Source of the DNA: Bacteroidales bacterium
Lineage (GTDB): Bacteria; Bacteroidota; Bacteroidia; Bacteroidales; P3
Direction of reading: 5' to 3'
DNA length: 48,038 nucleotides
Assembly: GCA_017962615.1 (NCBI GenBank)
Contig: JAGCUZ010000061.1
Coordinates: 1 to 48,038 of the forward strand
Shown piece after piece: positions 32,678 through 42,173 of this stretch. Numbering within the stretch: position 1 is the stretch's first letter; the number at the start of each line of letters is the position of its first letter. The notes under the pieces were generated by a model, which saw nothing but the letters and a program-made list of their open reading frames with translations, was not told where the DNA came from and did no database searches. The translations under genes were made by a program, and so were the position numbers.

Positions 32678-35600
32678 CTATTCCACCACAATCTTCTGCG
32701 TAGCGGTGCCATGCGGTGTCTCTATGCGCAGTATGTAGCTGCCTGTGGCCAGGCCTTGCAGCGGGATGCCAGCTTTGCCGCCACCTTGAAGGGCAGCCGT
32801 ACCCATCCGGTCGCGGCCTACCGTGAGCTTATGCCGTCCCACTTCGCGGCCCACCATGTCGAACAGGGTCACACCTATCTCCTGCCCCCGCTCCGCCTCG
32901 GGTCCCGCCAGCTCTATCGTCAGCAGACCCGTCTTGCTTGCGGGGTTAGGGTATATGTGCAGCGTGAGCCCCTGCAGGCTTACGGTCTCTATGACCTGCG
33001 GCGAACGGGTGGTAGCCGCCGCGTGGTCCGACCAGTTGCTGTACACTCCCGCGTTGCAGATGCTGCGCACGTAGAACCAGTAGGACGTGCCGGGCTCCAA
33101 GCCGCTTATTATGGCGGGATTGGTGGCAACGTTTGTACTCAATCCCGTGCTGTCGCCAGGTCTGAAGCCCTCCGGCCCGTACTCCACCTCCCAGTAGTTC
33201 ACTGTCGAAGGCGTCGTCCACCGTAGCGTCACCGAGGTCTCAGCGCTGTTGCTCGCCTCGAGGCCCGTAGGCTCAGGGCATGGCTGAGGTGTGTCGAGCG
33301 TAGCAAATCGTCCGTCGGCCCAGCTCGAGTAATAATTCTCGCCGCACACACGTCGCACACGCCAGTCGTACATAGTGCCAAGTGTAAGGTTGTTGAACAC
33401 CATCGAGTCCGAAGTGGTCTCCACTGCGGCAGGCCATGTTGCATCGGTGACAAGCTTTACAGCCGCCTCGCACCTTATGCCCTGCTCGCTCCACGACAGC
33501 GTGGCCTGGTAGTCGCTCGCCGTGACAGCGACCGTCGGCATGGCACAGCCGTTGCTGCTCGGGCCTACAACCACATCGTCTATAAACAGGTTGTTGCTGC
33601 CAGCGGCCAACAGGCATATACGCCCCGACGCGCCCCTGTAGCGGTCAAAGATTACAGAGTCTTTCATATAAAATGTCGACCTGAAATTCATCGTGTCGTA
33701 CGGGGTGAATGTGTTAATGTCGGCATGATCGGTTATGATGCCCGCAACCAAATAGCCCGTATTGCTTGAGCCGGCACTCATCCTGCGTCCCCACACCGTG
33801 AGTTTCAGGTTACTGATATCGTCGGCAAACTCCGGCAGCACCGCGTACATGTAGTTCTGCGTCCCGCCGGGATACATGTAGCAGCAGTACGAACCCGAGC
33901 GTTGGTTACTGGTGTACCCCCTCGGATACGAACTCGTGCTGCTTCCCAAGTCCCAGCATCGGCTAAACTGTCCCGAGCCGGAGTTGCAGTCCTCGAAGCC
34001 GCAGCTGTACGGCATCTGCCAGTGGGCAACAGGGCCGCAGGCCGTGTTGAAGCTGCCTCTTGTGGAACTGTACTGAGACGTGTCGCTCGCCGAGCATACC
34101 GAACGCACGACATACTCATAGTAGGTCGACGGCAGAAGGTTGGTGAGTGTAAACGGGTTGGATGTTGTGCTCACGGTGGTGCCGCTGCCAAGGGCGAAGC
34201 CTGTGGGCCCGTATTCCACAAGCCATTGCGTAGCCCCCGCATTGTCCTGCCAACCTATATAAGCCGTGGTAAGCGTTATCGAGTCTGCATTTGCCGACAA
34301 CTGGTTTGGCGGCACACAAGTCCCGACACTGTCAACCGTAATATCATCAATATCAAAGTTTATCGAGGAATTAGACTTGGGCATGATTGCGATATGGCGG
34401 CCGCTGCCGGTGTATCCACGCAGGTACACGGTAAACTCCTGCCAACTTGTATTTGACAACAGCACACATGTGTCAACCGCTGTAAACGTGGTTATATCCC
34501 CGGGATTGTTCATTACGCCGACCAACACATAACCATAGTTGCTTACCGATTCGCGACGACACCAGTATCTTAGTCTGAGATTATTTATGTTAGCTCTGAA
34601 TGTGGGCATAGCCACATAGCTGTAATAATAATTCGAAACGTATGCACACAATGAGTATTGACCGCTGTGACGCGCATTCGTTGTGGGATAAGGGTATTGT
34701 ATAGAATGGTTTGTACCCTTTGTCCAGCAATGGTCTATAAGACCCATCTGCCCGTCGCTTGTAGCATCCTCGAAGCCGTAGCTGTACGGCAATTGGCTTA
34801 TATCGCCGCATACGGTGCTGAATGTCAGTACCAACGATATGTTCGAAGAATCACCGCCGCGGCACACGGCCTGCACGTACACGTTGTACGTACTGCCCGC
34901 TGTCAAGCCTGTAAGGGTTACACGTTCCACTGTGGCAATAAGCGTGGTCCCCTGCCCTTGGGCAAAGCCGTCGGGACCGTATTCCACAATATACCTGGAG
35001 GCTCCGTGGCCGTCCCATGCAATGGTGACCGTGTTCGCCGTGGTATCCGTAAGGCGCAGGTTGTCAGGAGTCGGGCAGCTTACGGCACGCGCCACGCTTA
35101 TGTCGTCAATATAGTTATTGCTGTTCAGTACATTGGGCGAAAGAATTGCAATATGACGTCCCGCGCCTCGGTACGAGGCAAACGACACTGTGAACGGTTC
35201 CCAAACGCCGAATGTTGAGCATTGCAAATCCGGCCCCACCTGAACAAAAGAGGAGATGTCGCTCACATCCTCCATCACACCCACTTTGAACACATTGGCG
35301 TCAGTAGTGCTTTTCTGTGCCCATAACGAGAGTTCAAGACTGTCTATCGGCGCATCCATCACTGGCAGCACCAAGGCTCTGTTTTTTCCGATGCCCGAGT
35401 TCAGCATGAACGATTTGCTTCCGCTGCGCGAACGGTCGTCCGCACACAGCCTTGTATTCTGTGTACCAAGTGTAACCCAGCATGCAGGCGGTGTCGCAAT
35501 GTTGGTGTAGGCTGCATTCCATGCCTCGAAGTCCTCGCTGAATGGCAGCGCAGCTGCGGCACATTGCGTGTGTACAAGGACCGCCGATGCCAGCGAGTCG

Positions 35601-38600
35601 TGCGACGGCGAGCAGCTCGGCGTCACGCGCACCTCGTAGTAGTTGTCGGGCTGCAGACCGGTGAGGCGGAAGCTCTGGGCCGTGATGCCTACCGCGGCCA
35701 CGGTCCATACAGCGCTGCCCTGAAGCCTGTAGTCTATGTCCCACGATGTTTCCCTGTAGCCCGGCACCCAGCGCAGCGTGACATCGTTCGCCCCTGCGTC
35801 GTCTACGTGGATGTTGGGAGGCATGCAGCTTACGCTGTTGTCGCAGGGGGTAATGAAGGTAACGTTGACGCGGTAGTCTCTGGTATAACCCGATTCCGTA
35901 GGCGCACTCTGCAGGCTCCAGGCCCTGCTGTCACGCGGTGCGTACAGCGTCACGTTCGGACGTGTGTAGGTGCTGTAGGCGTTGAATCCCGTGCTCGACT
36001 GCCCATTGCCAATCTGGTTCATAACTATAGTCATCACCACGTTCGACGTGCCGTCCCAATGAAAGTTGTAGTCAAACTGGTATGTCGCCTCGCCGTTGGT
36101 GCCTAAAGGGAGTTGGTGATTGTAAACCATATCGTTGACGCCTATCGGCTGCCACGAGCTTGCTGTGGTCCCCTGGAAACTGGCGGCCGACGTGGTGGTG
36201 AGGAATATCGACAGCTGCTTCCCGTTGGTGCTGGCTGCCGTCCATGTTATCTTGCAGCCGCTTATGTCGCCCGACCTAAGACCGTACGAGTGCAGCTCGT
36301 CGGCGGTGAAAATGGTCTGGCTGAAAGTGTTGTCGTATGAAGAACTTATAGGCGCACCCGATTGGTCGTTGTATTCTCTTCCCGAAGGTATCGCGTCGCC
36401 TCCGCCAAGGCAGCTGGTGACGAACCGCACCGTGTCCCATTCGGTGTATGCTCTGCCGCTGCATATTCCGCGCACCAGCACTGTATATTGCGTGCCGGGG
36501 TTCAAACCTCCCAGCAGCAGCCATTGCGTATTGCTCGACGCCGTTCTGCGGTTGCCCGTGCCGGCCGCCTCCACCTCTATCTCGTACGACGTCGGCGGCT
36601 GCATCGTACTGCTGAGCAGCCGCCACGATATCAGGGCCGACGTGCTTAGTATGTTGGAGGCAACCACCGACGATATGCTCGAACATTCGGGCCGCACGTC
36701 CACCTCTATATCGTCAAGGTAGAAGTTGCGGCTGGCTCCTGCGGGGGCCCTGAAGGCTATGTAGCGTCCCGTGTCGCTGTAGCCCGACAGGTCGACCGAG
36801 AACAATTGCCACGAATACCCTGCGCTGGGAGTGATTGAGCTTATGGTGGTGAACGTGGTGTAGTCGTCGGGGTCGGTCATCACGCCAACCTCAAAGCCAG
36901 TGTAACTACCCATCGAATACAATTGGAACCGTACCATCAGGCCGGCCACGCTGCACCCGCGCTCCACGGCGGGCAGAGCCATGCATGCCCACGAGGTGGC
37001 ATCGCTGATAAAGTTAAGCGAGTAGCTTCCCGAATAGCTTCTGGTCGACGCCGAGGGATAGTTCGGGTTTCTTGTGCTGTTGGTATGCTTGGTGCAGCAT
37101 TGATTCAATATGCTGTTGGCACCCTGCAGGGCATCGTCGAAGCCGTGGCGCCACGGCAAGGCTCGGCGGCTTATTTCGCCGCAAGGGGTGTGTAGGTTTA
37201 TGTAGGCTATGGCCGACGTGTCACGGCCGCACAGCCGCCGCACGTAGACATCGTACGAGCTGGAGGCCGCCAGCCCCCTGAGGGTGTACGTGGTGTTGCC
37301 TTGCACCGTCACGGCGCTGTCAGTCCCCATGGCATAGCCTTGCGGGCCGTGGTTTACGATATAAGTGCCCGTGCCCGCGGTGTCGGTCCACCTAAGCACC
37401 GCCTCCGAGTCCGTGATGCTGTCGCACCGCAACGCCGCAACGCGGTGGCACGCCGTGGACAGCCTCAGCTCCAAGTCGTCGACATACAACATGGCGCTGC
37501 CCGACACATTGCTTGCGTTGCGCGCCATGATGGCTATATGATGACCCGTGCCGGTGTAATTGGCAAAGTCTGCCTCGAAATACTCCCACGTGTTGCTGTT
37601 GCGCTGCACCACGCTGTCAACCGTAACGAATGTCGCAACGCTGTCGGGGTTGTCCATCACACCAACATACAGCACACGCTCCGCCTGTGAGGTGTTCAGC
37701 ATCCAGAACGACAGGGTTTGCCCCTGCACCGTCATAACCAACATCGGCAGAGCCAGATACGACCAGCCGCCCGACCTCTGCTCAAACTGTATGGCATTGT
37801 TCCCACTGTGCCGATAGTAATCGCCTGTGTGCGGCAGGTTTGTGTATTGCCCGGCGCTGTACCAGCAGGGCGGCATGACGACCGTGTTGCCCACGGGCCA
37901 TGCCTCGAACCCTTCGCGGAACGGCAGCGCCGTTATCTCGCAGGTGGTCGTAAAACGTATCAGGCTGCTCACCGTGGTGTCGCCGCACAGGGGCGTGACG
38001 CGCACCAGGTACTGCGAGCTTGGCAGCAGCCCCGCTATGGTGCAGTTGGTGTCGTTAATACCGTTCCAGTCGAGCTGCCACCGCGTGCTGTCCACATGGC
38101 GGTACTCCACGTTCCAGGCCGTCTCCTGCCATCCCCTCGCCCAGGCTATCTCGGCCGACGAGTTTGTCACCTGCGCCACCACCACCTGCGGCGGCACACA
38201 GGTCAACGGCTGCAGGCAGCGGCCCGAGGTGAACCGCATACACGGGCGGTACACGCTCGCGTAGCTGTTCCATATCAGGTTGGCGCCTCTACGCAGCCGC
38301 CGCAGCACCGCCTCAGTGTAGGGATTGTTGCCATACACGTACAGCACCTGGTTACTCGCTGTTTCGTGGTTCCACCCGTGCGTCTCGCAGCCGTAGGCAA
38401 CGCCGTCACTCTCCCCGCTGTTGTTAGCCACCGCCACCACCAGCGTCCGCGTGCTGTCGTACCTTATCGACCCTCGGTTGAACATCCAGTGGTTCCATCC
38501 CTGCGCCACGCCGTTGAGCGGCCCCTCGTACACCAGCGTCAGCGAGTCTATCGGCTCAAAGTCCGACTGATACCCCGAGCCGCCAACGCTGTCGTAGTAA

Positions 38601-39193
38601 GAGTACACCGTCGTATGATTCGTATACCCCAAGTATATCGAGCAGTTGGTGGCATGCGTCATGGGGTGTATGTAGTTGTAATAAAACTCTATGCCCGTCA
38701 GCAGCGCGCCGTCGGGCACACTGGCCATGTCCGTCGGCTGCACCAGCCACATCGCATATGAATACGGCGCACCCTGCACTATGGGCGTGCTGCTGACGCT
38801 GTAAGTCGTCCCCTGCGTGCCCACGGCCAGCGTGTCGCTGGCGACGTCGTACATGGCGCACCCCAGGCTCAGCGTGCGGAACACCGCCGTGTCGCCGCGC
38901 AGCAGCACCCCGTTCACCCATTCGCCAACGGTAAGCCTGTACAGCGTGTTTTCGTTCAAGCCGCCTATCAGCACACAGCTGTCGCCTACGGTGCTGCTGT
39001 ACACAAGCGCCCCGGCATTGTCGTAAAGGTTTATGTCGTAGTAATACGTCGGGCTCGGCATGCTCCATTCCGCATACACGCTCGACGTCGCCACCGTCAC
39101 CTGCAGCCTCCCGCCGCCCTGCGCCGCCACCCTTCCCGTAGCCGACACCATCATCATCACCGCCGCCGCCAACAAAAACCGTAATCCTTTCAT
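32678..39193 (-). CDS. Giant T9SS adhesin with FN3 and cleaved-adhesin/MAM-like modules
   Basis: A 2171-residue surface protein. Signal peptide at about 1-24. A gingipain-adhesin-like unit (about 110-325, from GCAMYDVAS to MRFTSG) is followed by alternating FN3 modules and jelly-roll cleaved-adhesin/MAM-like modules. The jelly-rolls open with LPFxEGFExW or LPYSYGFEDA near 423, 680, 1216, 1466 and 1726. FN3 units lie near 335, 590, 834, 1121, 1373, 1624, 1883 and 1971, most opening with C-x-x-P or C-P-x-P. A second adhesin-like unit lies at about 930-1120. The end (about 2080-2171) is a type A T9SS sorting domain (LHIYPNPASKTG, GSYILRIETPHG). Probably binds host or matrix glycoprotein or haem-related ligands by analogy with gingipain adhesins; ligand unproven. 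Confidence 0.9.
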   Translation of the reverse strand: MKGLRFLLAAAVMMMVSATGRVAAQGGGRLQVTVATSSVYAEWSMPSPTYYYDINLYDNAGALVYSSTVGDSCVLIGGLNENTLYRLTVGEWVNGVLLRGDTAVFRTLSLGCAMYDVASDTLAVGTQGTTYSVSSTPIVQGAPYSYAMWLVQPTDMASVPDGALLTGIEFYYNYIHPMTHATNCSIYLGYTNHTTVYSYYDSVGGSGYQSDFEPIDSLTLVYEGPLNGVAQGWNHWMFNRGSIRYDSTRTLVVAVANNSGESDGVAYGCETHGWNHETASNQVLYVYGNNPYTEAVLRRLRRGANLIWNSYASVYRPCMRFTSGRCLQPLTCVPPQVVVAQVTNSSAEIAWARGWQETAWNVEYRHVDSTRWQLDWNGINDTNCTIAGLLPSSQYLVRVTPLCGDTTVSSLIRFTTTCEITALPFREGFEAWPVGNTVVMPPCWYSAGQYTNLPHTGDYYRHSGNNAIQFEQRSGGWSYLALPMLVMTVQGQTLSFWMLNTSQAERVLYVGVMDNPDSVATFVTVDSVVQRNSNTWEYFEADFANYTGTGHHIAIMARNASNVSGSAMLYVDDLELRLSTACHRVAALRCDSITDSEAVLRWTDTAGTGTYIVNHGPQGYAMGTDSAVTVQGNTTYTLRGLAASSSYDVYVRRLCGRDTSAIAYINLHTPCGEISRRALPWRHGFDDALQGANSILNQCCTKHTNSTRNPNYPSASTRSYSGSYSLNFISDATSWACMALPAVERGCSVAGLMVRFQLYSMGSYTGFEVGVMTDPDDYTTFTTISSITPSAGYSWQLFSVDLSGYSDTGRYIAFRAPAGASRNFYLDDIEVDVRPECSSISSVVASNILSTSALISWRLLSSTMQPPTSYEIEVEAAGTGNRRTASSNTQWLLLGGLNPGTQYTVLVRGICSGRAYTEWDTVRFVTSCLGGGDAIPSGREYNDQSGAPISSSYDNTFSQTIFTADELHSYGLRSGDISGCKITWTAASTNGKQLSIFLTTTSAASFQGTTASSWQPIGVNDMVYNHQLPLGTNGEATYQFDYNFHWDGTSNVVMTIVMNQIGNGQSSTGFNAYSTYTRPNVTLYAPRDSRAWSLQSAPTESGYTRDYRVNVTFITPCDNSVSCMPPNIHVDDAGANDVTLRWVPGYRETSWDIDYRLQGSAVWTVAAVGITAQSFRLTGLQPDNYYEVRVTPSCSPSHDSLASAVLVHTQCAAAALPFSEDFEAWNAAYTNIATPPACWVTLGTQNTRLCADDRSRSGSKSFMLNSGIGKNRALVLPVMDAPIDSLELSLWAQKSTTDANVFKVGVMEDVSDISSFVQVGPDLQCSTFGVWEPFTVSFASYRGAGRHIAILSPNVLNSNNYIDDISVARAVSCPTPDNLRLTDTTANTVTIAWDGHGASRYIVEYGPDGFAQGQGTTLIATVERVTLTGLTAGSTYNVYVQAVCRGGDSSNISLVLTFSTVCGDISQLPYSYGFEDATSDGQMGLIDHCWTKGTNHSIQYPYPTTNARHSGQYSLCAYVSNYYYSYVAMPTFRANINNLRLRYWCRRESVSNYGYVLVGVMNNPGDITTFTAVDTCVLLSNTSWQEFTVYLRGYTGSGRHIAIMPKSNSSINFDIDDITVDSVGTCVPPNQLSANADSITLTTAYIGWQDNAGATQWLVEYGPTGFALGSGTTVSTTSNPFTLTNLLPSTYYEYVVRSVCSASDTSQYSSTRGSFNTACGPVAHWQMPYSCGFEDCNSGSGQFSRCWDLGSSTSSYPRGYTSNQRSGSYCCYMYPGGTQNYMYAVLPEFADDISNLKLTVWGRRMSAGSSNTGYLVAGIITDHADINTFTPYDTMNFRSTFYMKDSVIFDRYRGASGRICLLAAGSNNLFIDDVVVGPSSNGCAMPTVAVTASDYQATLSWSEQGIRCEAAVKLVTDATWPAAVETTSDSMVFNNLTLGTMYDWRVRRVCGENYYSSWADGRFATLDTPQPCPEPTGLEASNSAETSVTLRWTTPSTVNYWEVEYGPEGFRPGDSTGLSTNVATNPAIISGLEPGTSYWFYVRSICNAGVYSNWSDHAAATTRSPQVIETVSLQGLTLHIYPNPASKTGLLTIELAGPEAERGQEIGVTLFDMVGREVGRHKLTVGRDRMGTAALQGGGKAGIPLQGLATGSYILRIETPHGTATQKIVVE

Positions 39194-39636
39194 AATCGCT
39201 TAGTTTTTAATGTTTTATTTATCGTTTTAATTATATGTACTTTTATCGTTCCAATATACATAGATTCACTGCCGTCACAGCCTCCACCCCGCCTAACACC
39301 CTTAGTACACGTCCCTTACGCCACTCCGCCCCCACAACAAGCATCCACAAACGCCACTGCAAAGATAAACATCTTTTACATATATAGACGGGAAAAATCA
39401 CCATTTTGCCACAATTCCCCCTAAAAAAAGTTATCAACACCACCCCAACCACATGGTTATCAACTTGTAGCAAGTATGATATTTTTTTACAGACACCAAC
39501 ACATTCCATAACCCACCAACACTTTTATCACCACCTTGCCGCATACTGTAGCAAAGTTTTTGCTGCCGTTTGAAAAAATATCCGTACTTTTCGCAATATT
39601 TTTTGCCATACAGCGTTACCATTTGAAAAACAAGAC
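39194..39636. other. Intergenic region upstream of the FN3 adhesin
   Basis: 443 bp without a gene. It contains the adhesin promoter box (39360-39367, minus) and a segment (39426-39535) that aligns by eye with 47532-47642 upstream of the PKD-like gene. The segment starts AAAGTTATCAACA, contains ATATTTTTTTAC and ends CCACCAACACTTT. A small hairpin, AGCAAA-GTT-TTTGCT, lies at 39550-39564. Confidence 0.6.
39360..39367 (-). promoter_or_regulatory. -7 box for the FN3 adhesin gene
   Basis: On the minus strand TATCTTTG fits TAnnTTTG, 167 bp upstream of the adhesin ATG, implying a long leader of about 160 nt. Its equivalent near the paralogous PKD-like gene is at 47457-47464. Confidence 0.45.
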
Positions 39637-39885
39637 ATGTGCACATACAGCATAACATTGAATGATTCTCTTGTCGAAAAAGTGCGGCCGGCTTTTGCCG
39701 ACGACGAAGCCTTGCAGCAATGGCTCCAAAAGAAACTTTCGGACTATACACGGCACCTGATTACCCTGTCGCTGCCTACGGCAACCAAGCGTCACCGCCA
39801 CGAGTCGCTGTGCGGCATCCTCGACACAGCCGCCCCCGAAGAGGACCTTGTGGAAGAATACCTGAAGGAAAAGTACAGCCTTTGA
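39637..39885 (+). CDS. Antitoxin-like partner of a truncated PIN toxin
   Basis: An 82-residue, basic-then-acidic small protein: a ribbon-helix-helix-like N-terminus (MCTYSITLNDSLVEKV...DEALQQWLQKKLSDY) with acidic C-terminal tail (APEEDLVEEYLKEKYSL). This is the size and charge layout of antitoxins paired with PIN-domain toxins. The following PIN gene starts 22 bp downstream. The pairing is inferred from context; I do not recognise a named antitoxin family. Confidence 0.65.
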   Translation: MCTYSITLNDSLVEKVRPAFADDEALQQWLQKKLSDYTRHLITLSLPTATKRHRHESLCGILDTAAPEEDLVEEYLKEKYSL

Positions 39886-39907
39886 CCTTTAAAGAAAGGA
39901 TTTGTGC

Positions 39908-40090
39908 ATGAAAGTATTTCTCGACACCAATATCTTCCTCGAATACTTTGGGCGCAGGAAACAGTATCAGGCTGTCGGCCGATTGTTTGACGCCATCGAG
40001 GACGGCCGCCTTAAAGCAGTCGTGTCGGCCGGTTGCGTCTATACTCTGGCCTACCTTGTCCGAATGGGATTCATGAGCACCGCTGAATAA
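39908..40090 (+). pseudogene. Truncated PIN-domain (VapC-like) toxin
   Basis: The first ~55 residues read as a normal PIN domain: MKVFLDTNIFLEYF with the first catalytic Asp, then VVSAGCVYTLAYLVRMGF. PIN toxins usually run to about 130 residues and need further acidic residues in the second half. Here the frame continues only into MSTAE-stop, and that junction (ATGAGCACCGCTGAATAA, from 40073) coincides with the start of the same sequence found in repeat copy 2 at 25479. The gene is therefore probably broken by the repeat element and inactive, leaving an orphan antitoxin gene upstream. Confidence 0.7.
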
Positions 40091-40174
40091 AAAACATGGA
40101 CAGCGAACAACTTAGAACTTATAACTAAGAACCGCGTCAGCCACTTAAAACTTAAAACTAATAACTTAAAGCTT
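40074..40174. repeat. Heptad/hairpin intergenic repeat, copy 4 (abuts truncated PIN gene)
   Basis: Plus strand: TGAGCACCGCTGAATAAAAA, CATGGACAGCGAACAA, heptads (CTTAGAA, CTTATAA, CTAAGAA), core CGCGTCAGCCACTT (40134-40147), then heptads (CTTAAAA, CTAATAA, CTTAAAG) running into the coding end of the minus-strand T9SS gene (stop 40166). Its left end coincides with the truncation of the PIN gene. It shares about 43 bp of tail sequence with copy 2. Confidence 0.85.
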
Positions 40175-42151
40175 AGTTATTTTCTCCCTTCTCACCCCCG
40201 TTTCAGTGCGCACCTCGAGGTAGTAGACGCCAGCGGCGAGGTGCGAGAGGTCAATCCTACCGTCGCGGCAGGCCACGCGCTCACGGCGTCCCAAGGTAGA
40301 TATTACAGCAGCCTCCTTCACCGTGCAGCCGTCGCAGCCCACCTGCACCACGCCCGTGGTGGGGTTGGGATATAGCGTCAGGCGGTAGTTTGGCTCCGAT
40401 GCCCGTGGTATTGACTGCCCCTCGTTGCCCTCGCGGTGCACGTAAGGATGCATAAAGGCGGTGTCCACGTAGCGCGCCACGTATGCCTGGCTGTGCCCCG
40501 TACTTCGCAGTGTGATGGTGTCGAATGTGGCATCCTCGTTCATCGTCCCTGTCAGATATACCGCGCTGTCAACCACATGTATCAACCCTTTTAGGTTGTC
40601 GTATGATTCCACATTGTAATCTTTTATCAGCAATTCATCTCCATTATAACCCCATATGAAGAATGCCATATCATATCCCGATGTCGCCTCAATTGTAGTG
40701 TCAGCAAATTCAACCCCCCAAAATTGTATCTGTGCAAACAATCTGTTATTTTTTGCGGCGGATGGCCCCCAACTCATAGCTCCACCGTTCCCTAAAGGAA
40801 CAGCATATCCATACGAAAGTAAGTCGTAACTAGACAAATCTATACGAAGCCATAATGCTGTACCCTTTCGTGGCACACTTATTGAGTCTCCATTATAGAA
40901 AAAAGTCGTAAGGATACCAGGCCAATATATATCAGTCATGACAAATATTGAATTGCTTTCCCAATCCATACAATAATTGTATAATCCGAAACCTGTGACA
41001 GAGTTGGTGTCGTCACTTGTAAGTTGTATAAGGCTTTCGGGAATCAGGTCGGTATTGTATACTACCACGTAACCAAACATCTTCCTTGCATCAATATACA
41101 AAGAGTCGGAATTATGTACATATAGTTGTTGTCGATTGTTTTGTATTGCGAAATGATTTACATACAAATTGTTATGTAAATCCGTACTCATATATATGCT
41201 GTAGGTCTCAATTTCGTTAATATTTCTGTTTGACGAGTCAAACATATATACGCCGCCAATCAGACTGTCGAAGTGTGGGGCAAACTTCAATAACTGCAGG
41301 TTCTCATACGGCGACGGCATATCAAGTTGATGCACAAATGAGTGTCTGCCGTTCACCATAATCTTCAAGGCGCTGATTGTTCCATCTTGGGTGCTGATTG
41401 TATGCCCCAACATTGGTACAAAGTCGCAGTTCCTACGGATAACATATATATTGCCGTCATGGTCAATAGCGAATGTCTCATGCGAAAGTCCATCTGTGTA
41501 CAATGCAGTGGCATAGCGGTAGGATGGATCATTTGCCGCAACGCCGTAGGTGATGACGGTTCCGCTGCTGTCGATGTAGCCCACTTCAAGGCTGTGCCTT
41601 TCAAGTACATTCCCGTCGAGGTCGAAAGTTATAAAAAAGGTCGCATAACCGCCGCACCATGTGCTGTCTTTCGACGTCAGGTATCCCTCGTCGGCCGATG
41701 TAAGCATTGTGTCAAGAAAGTACAGAGATGACGGCGGATAGGAATCATAGTAATGCTTCAGTGACGTACGGCACATGACCATAAAGGCGGTGTCGCCCAT
41801 CCGGCTTAACGCGTGGGCATCGCAGTCATAGCCCGAGGAATATATAGGTTTATGCCATACAAGCTGCCCGTCGGGCGAAATCTTGGCAATAACCACGCAC
41901 TGCCGGTTGTAGGCACCCCTGTTTATCTCGCGCGGCAGAAGCTCAACGCCCAGTATTTCACCCCATGCCGACATGTTGCCCACTATATATATGTTACCTT
42001 GAGCATCCACGAACGAGCCTTTTATCTGATTCATGTTCTCAAACCTGTCGGTGCCCGAATAAGCCTTCACCCACTCAAAGCCCTGTCCATAGGTAATCAA
42101 TGTTGCTGAGACAAACAAAGCTGCCAATAAGAAACTCTTTATATTTTTCAT
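40166..42151 (-). CDS. T9SS-exported SBBP/propeller-like protein
   Basis: A 661-residue secreted protein. Signal peptide about 1-22 (LITYGQ). The body reports like 'FVDAQGNIYIVGNM' (about 45-60), 'FAIDHDGNIYVIRR' and similar strands, an SBBP/Kelch-like pattern of DxxGNIYV repeats. The last ~70 residues are a T9SS sorting domain (LTLYPNPTTGVVQVG, GVYYLEVRTETGVRREKITKL). I start at MKNIKSFLL because a perfect AAGGAGG (42160-42166, minus) sits 8 nt upstream; the preceding in-frame Met lacks this. It begins 22 bp after the PKD-like gene and is co-transcribed with it. Final codons lie in a heptad repeat. Confidence 0.82.
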   Translation of the reverse strand: MKNIKSFLLAALFVSATLITYGQGFEWVKAYSGTDRFENMNQIKGSFVDAQGNIYIVGNMSAWGEILGVELLPREINRGAYNRQCVVIAKISPDGQLVWHKPIYSSGYDCDAHALSRMGDTAFMVMCRTSLKHYYDSYPPSSLYFLDTMLTSADEGYLTSKDSTWCGGYATFFITFDLDGNVLERHSLEVGYIDSSGTVITYGVAANDPSYRYATALYTDGLSHETFAIDHDGNIYVIRRNCDFVPMLGHTISTQDGTISALKIMVNGRHSFVHQLDMPSPYENLQLLKFAPHFDSLIGGVYMFDSSNRNINEIETYSIYMSTDLHNNLYVNHFAIQNNRQQLYVHNSDSLYIDARKMFGYVVVYNTDLIPESLIQLTSDDTNSVTGFGLYNYCMDWESNSIFVMTDIYWPGILTTFFYNGDSISVPRKGTALWLRIDLSSYDLLSYGYAVPLGNGGAMSWGPSAAKNNRLFAQIQFWGVEFADTTIEATSGYDMAFFIWGYNGDELLIKDYNVESYDNLKGLIHVVDSAVYLTGTMNEDATFDTITLRSTGHSQAYVARYVDTAFMHPYVHREGNEGQSIPRASEPNYRLTLYPNPTTGVVQVGCDGCTVKEAAVISTLGRRERVACRDGRIDLSHLAAGVYYLEVRTETGVRREKITKL

Positions 42152-42159
42152 TTCTAATT

Positions 42160-42166
42160 CCTCCTT
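42160..42166 (-). promoter_or_regulatory. Strong Shine-Dalgarno fixing the start of the propeller-like gene
   Basis: AAGGAGG with an 8-nt spacer to the ATG at 42151. Full anti-SD complements are uncommon in Bacteroidota, so this site stands out and decides the start codon. Confidence 0.75.
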
Positions 42167-42173
42167 GTTGTTA

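Noticed and set aside
39426-39535. Chromosomal origin because of TTATCAACA (DnaA-box-like) words
   Set aside because: Only one or two degenerate boxes are present and no dnaA, dnaN or parAB genes are nearby; the module is better explained as an upstream region shared by two T9SS genes.
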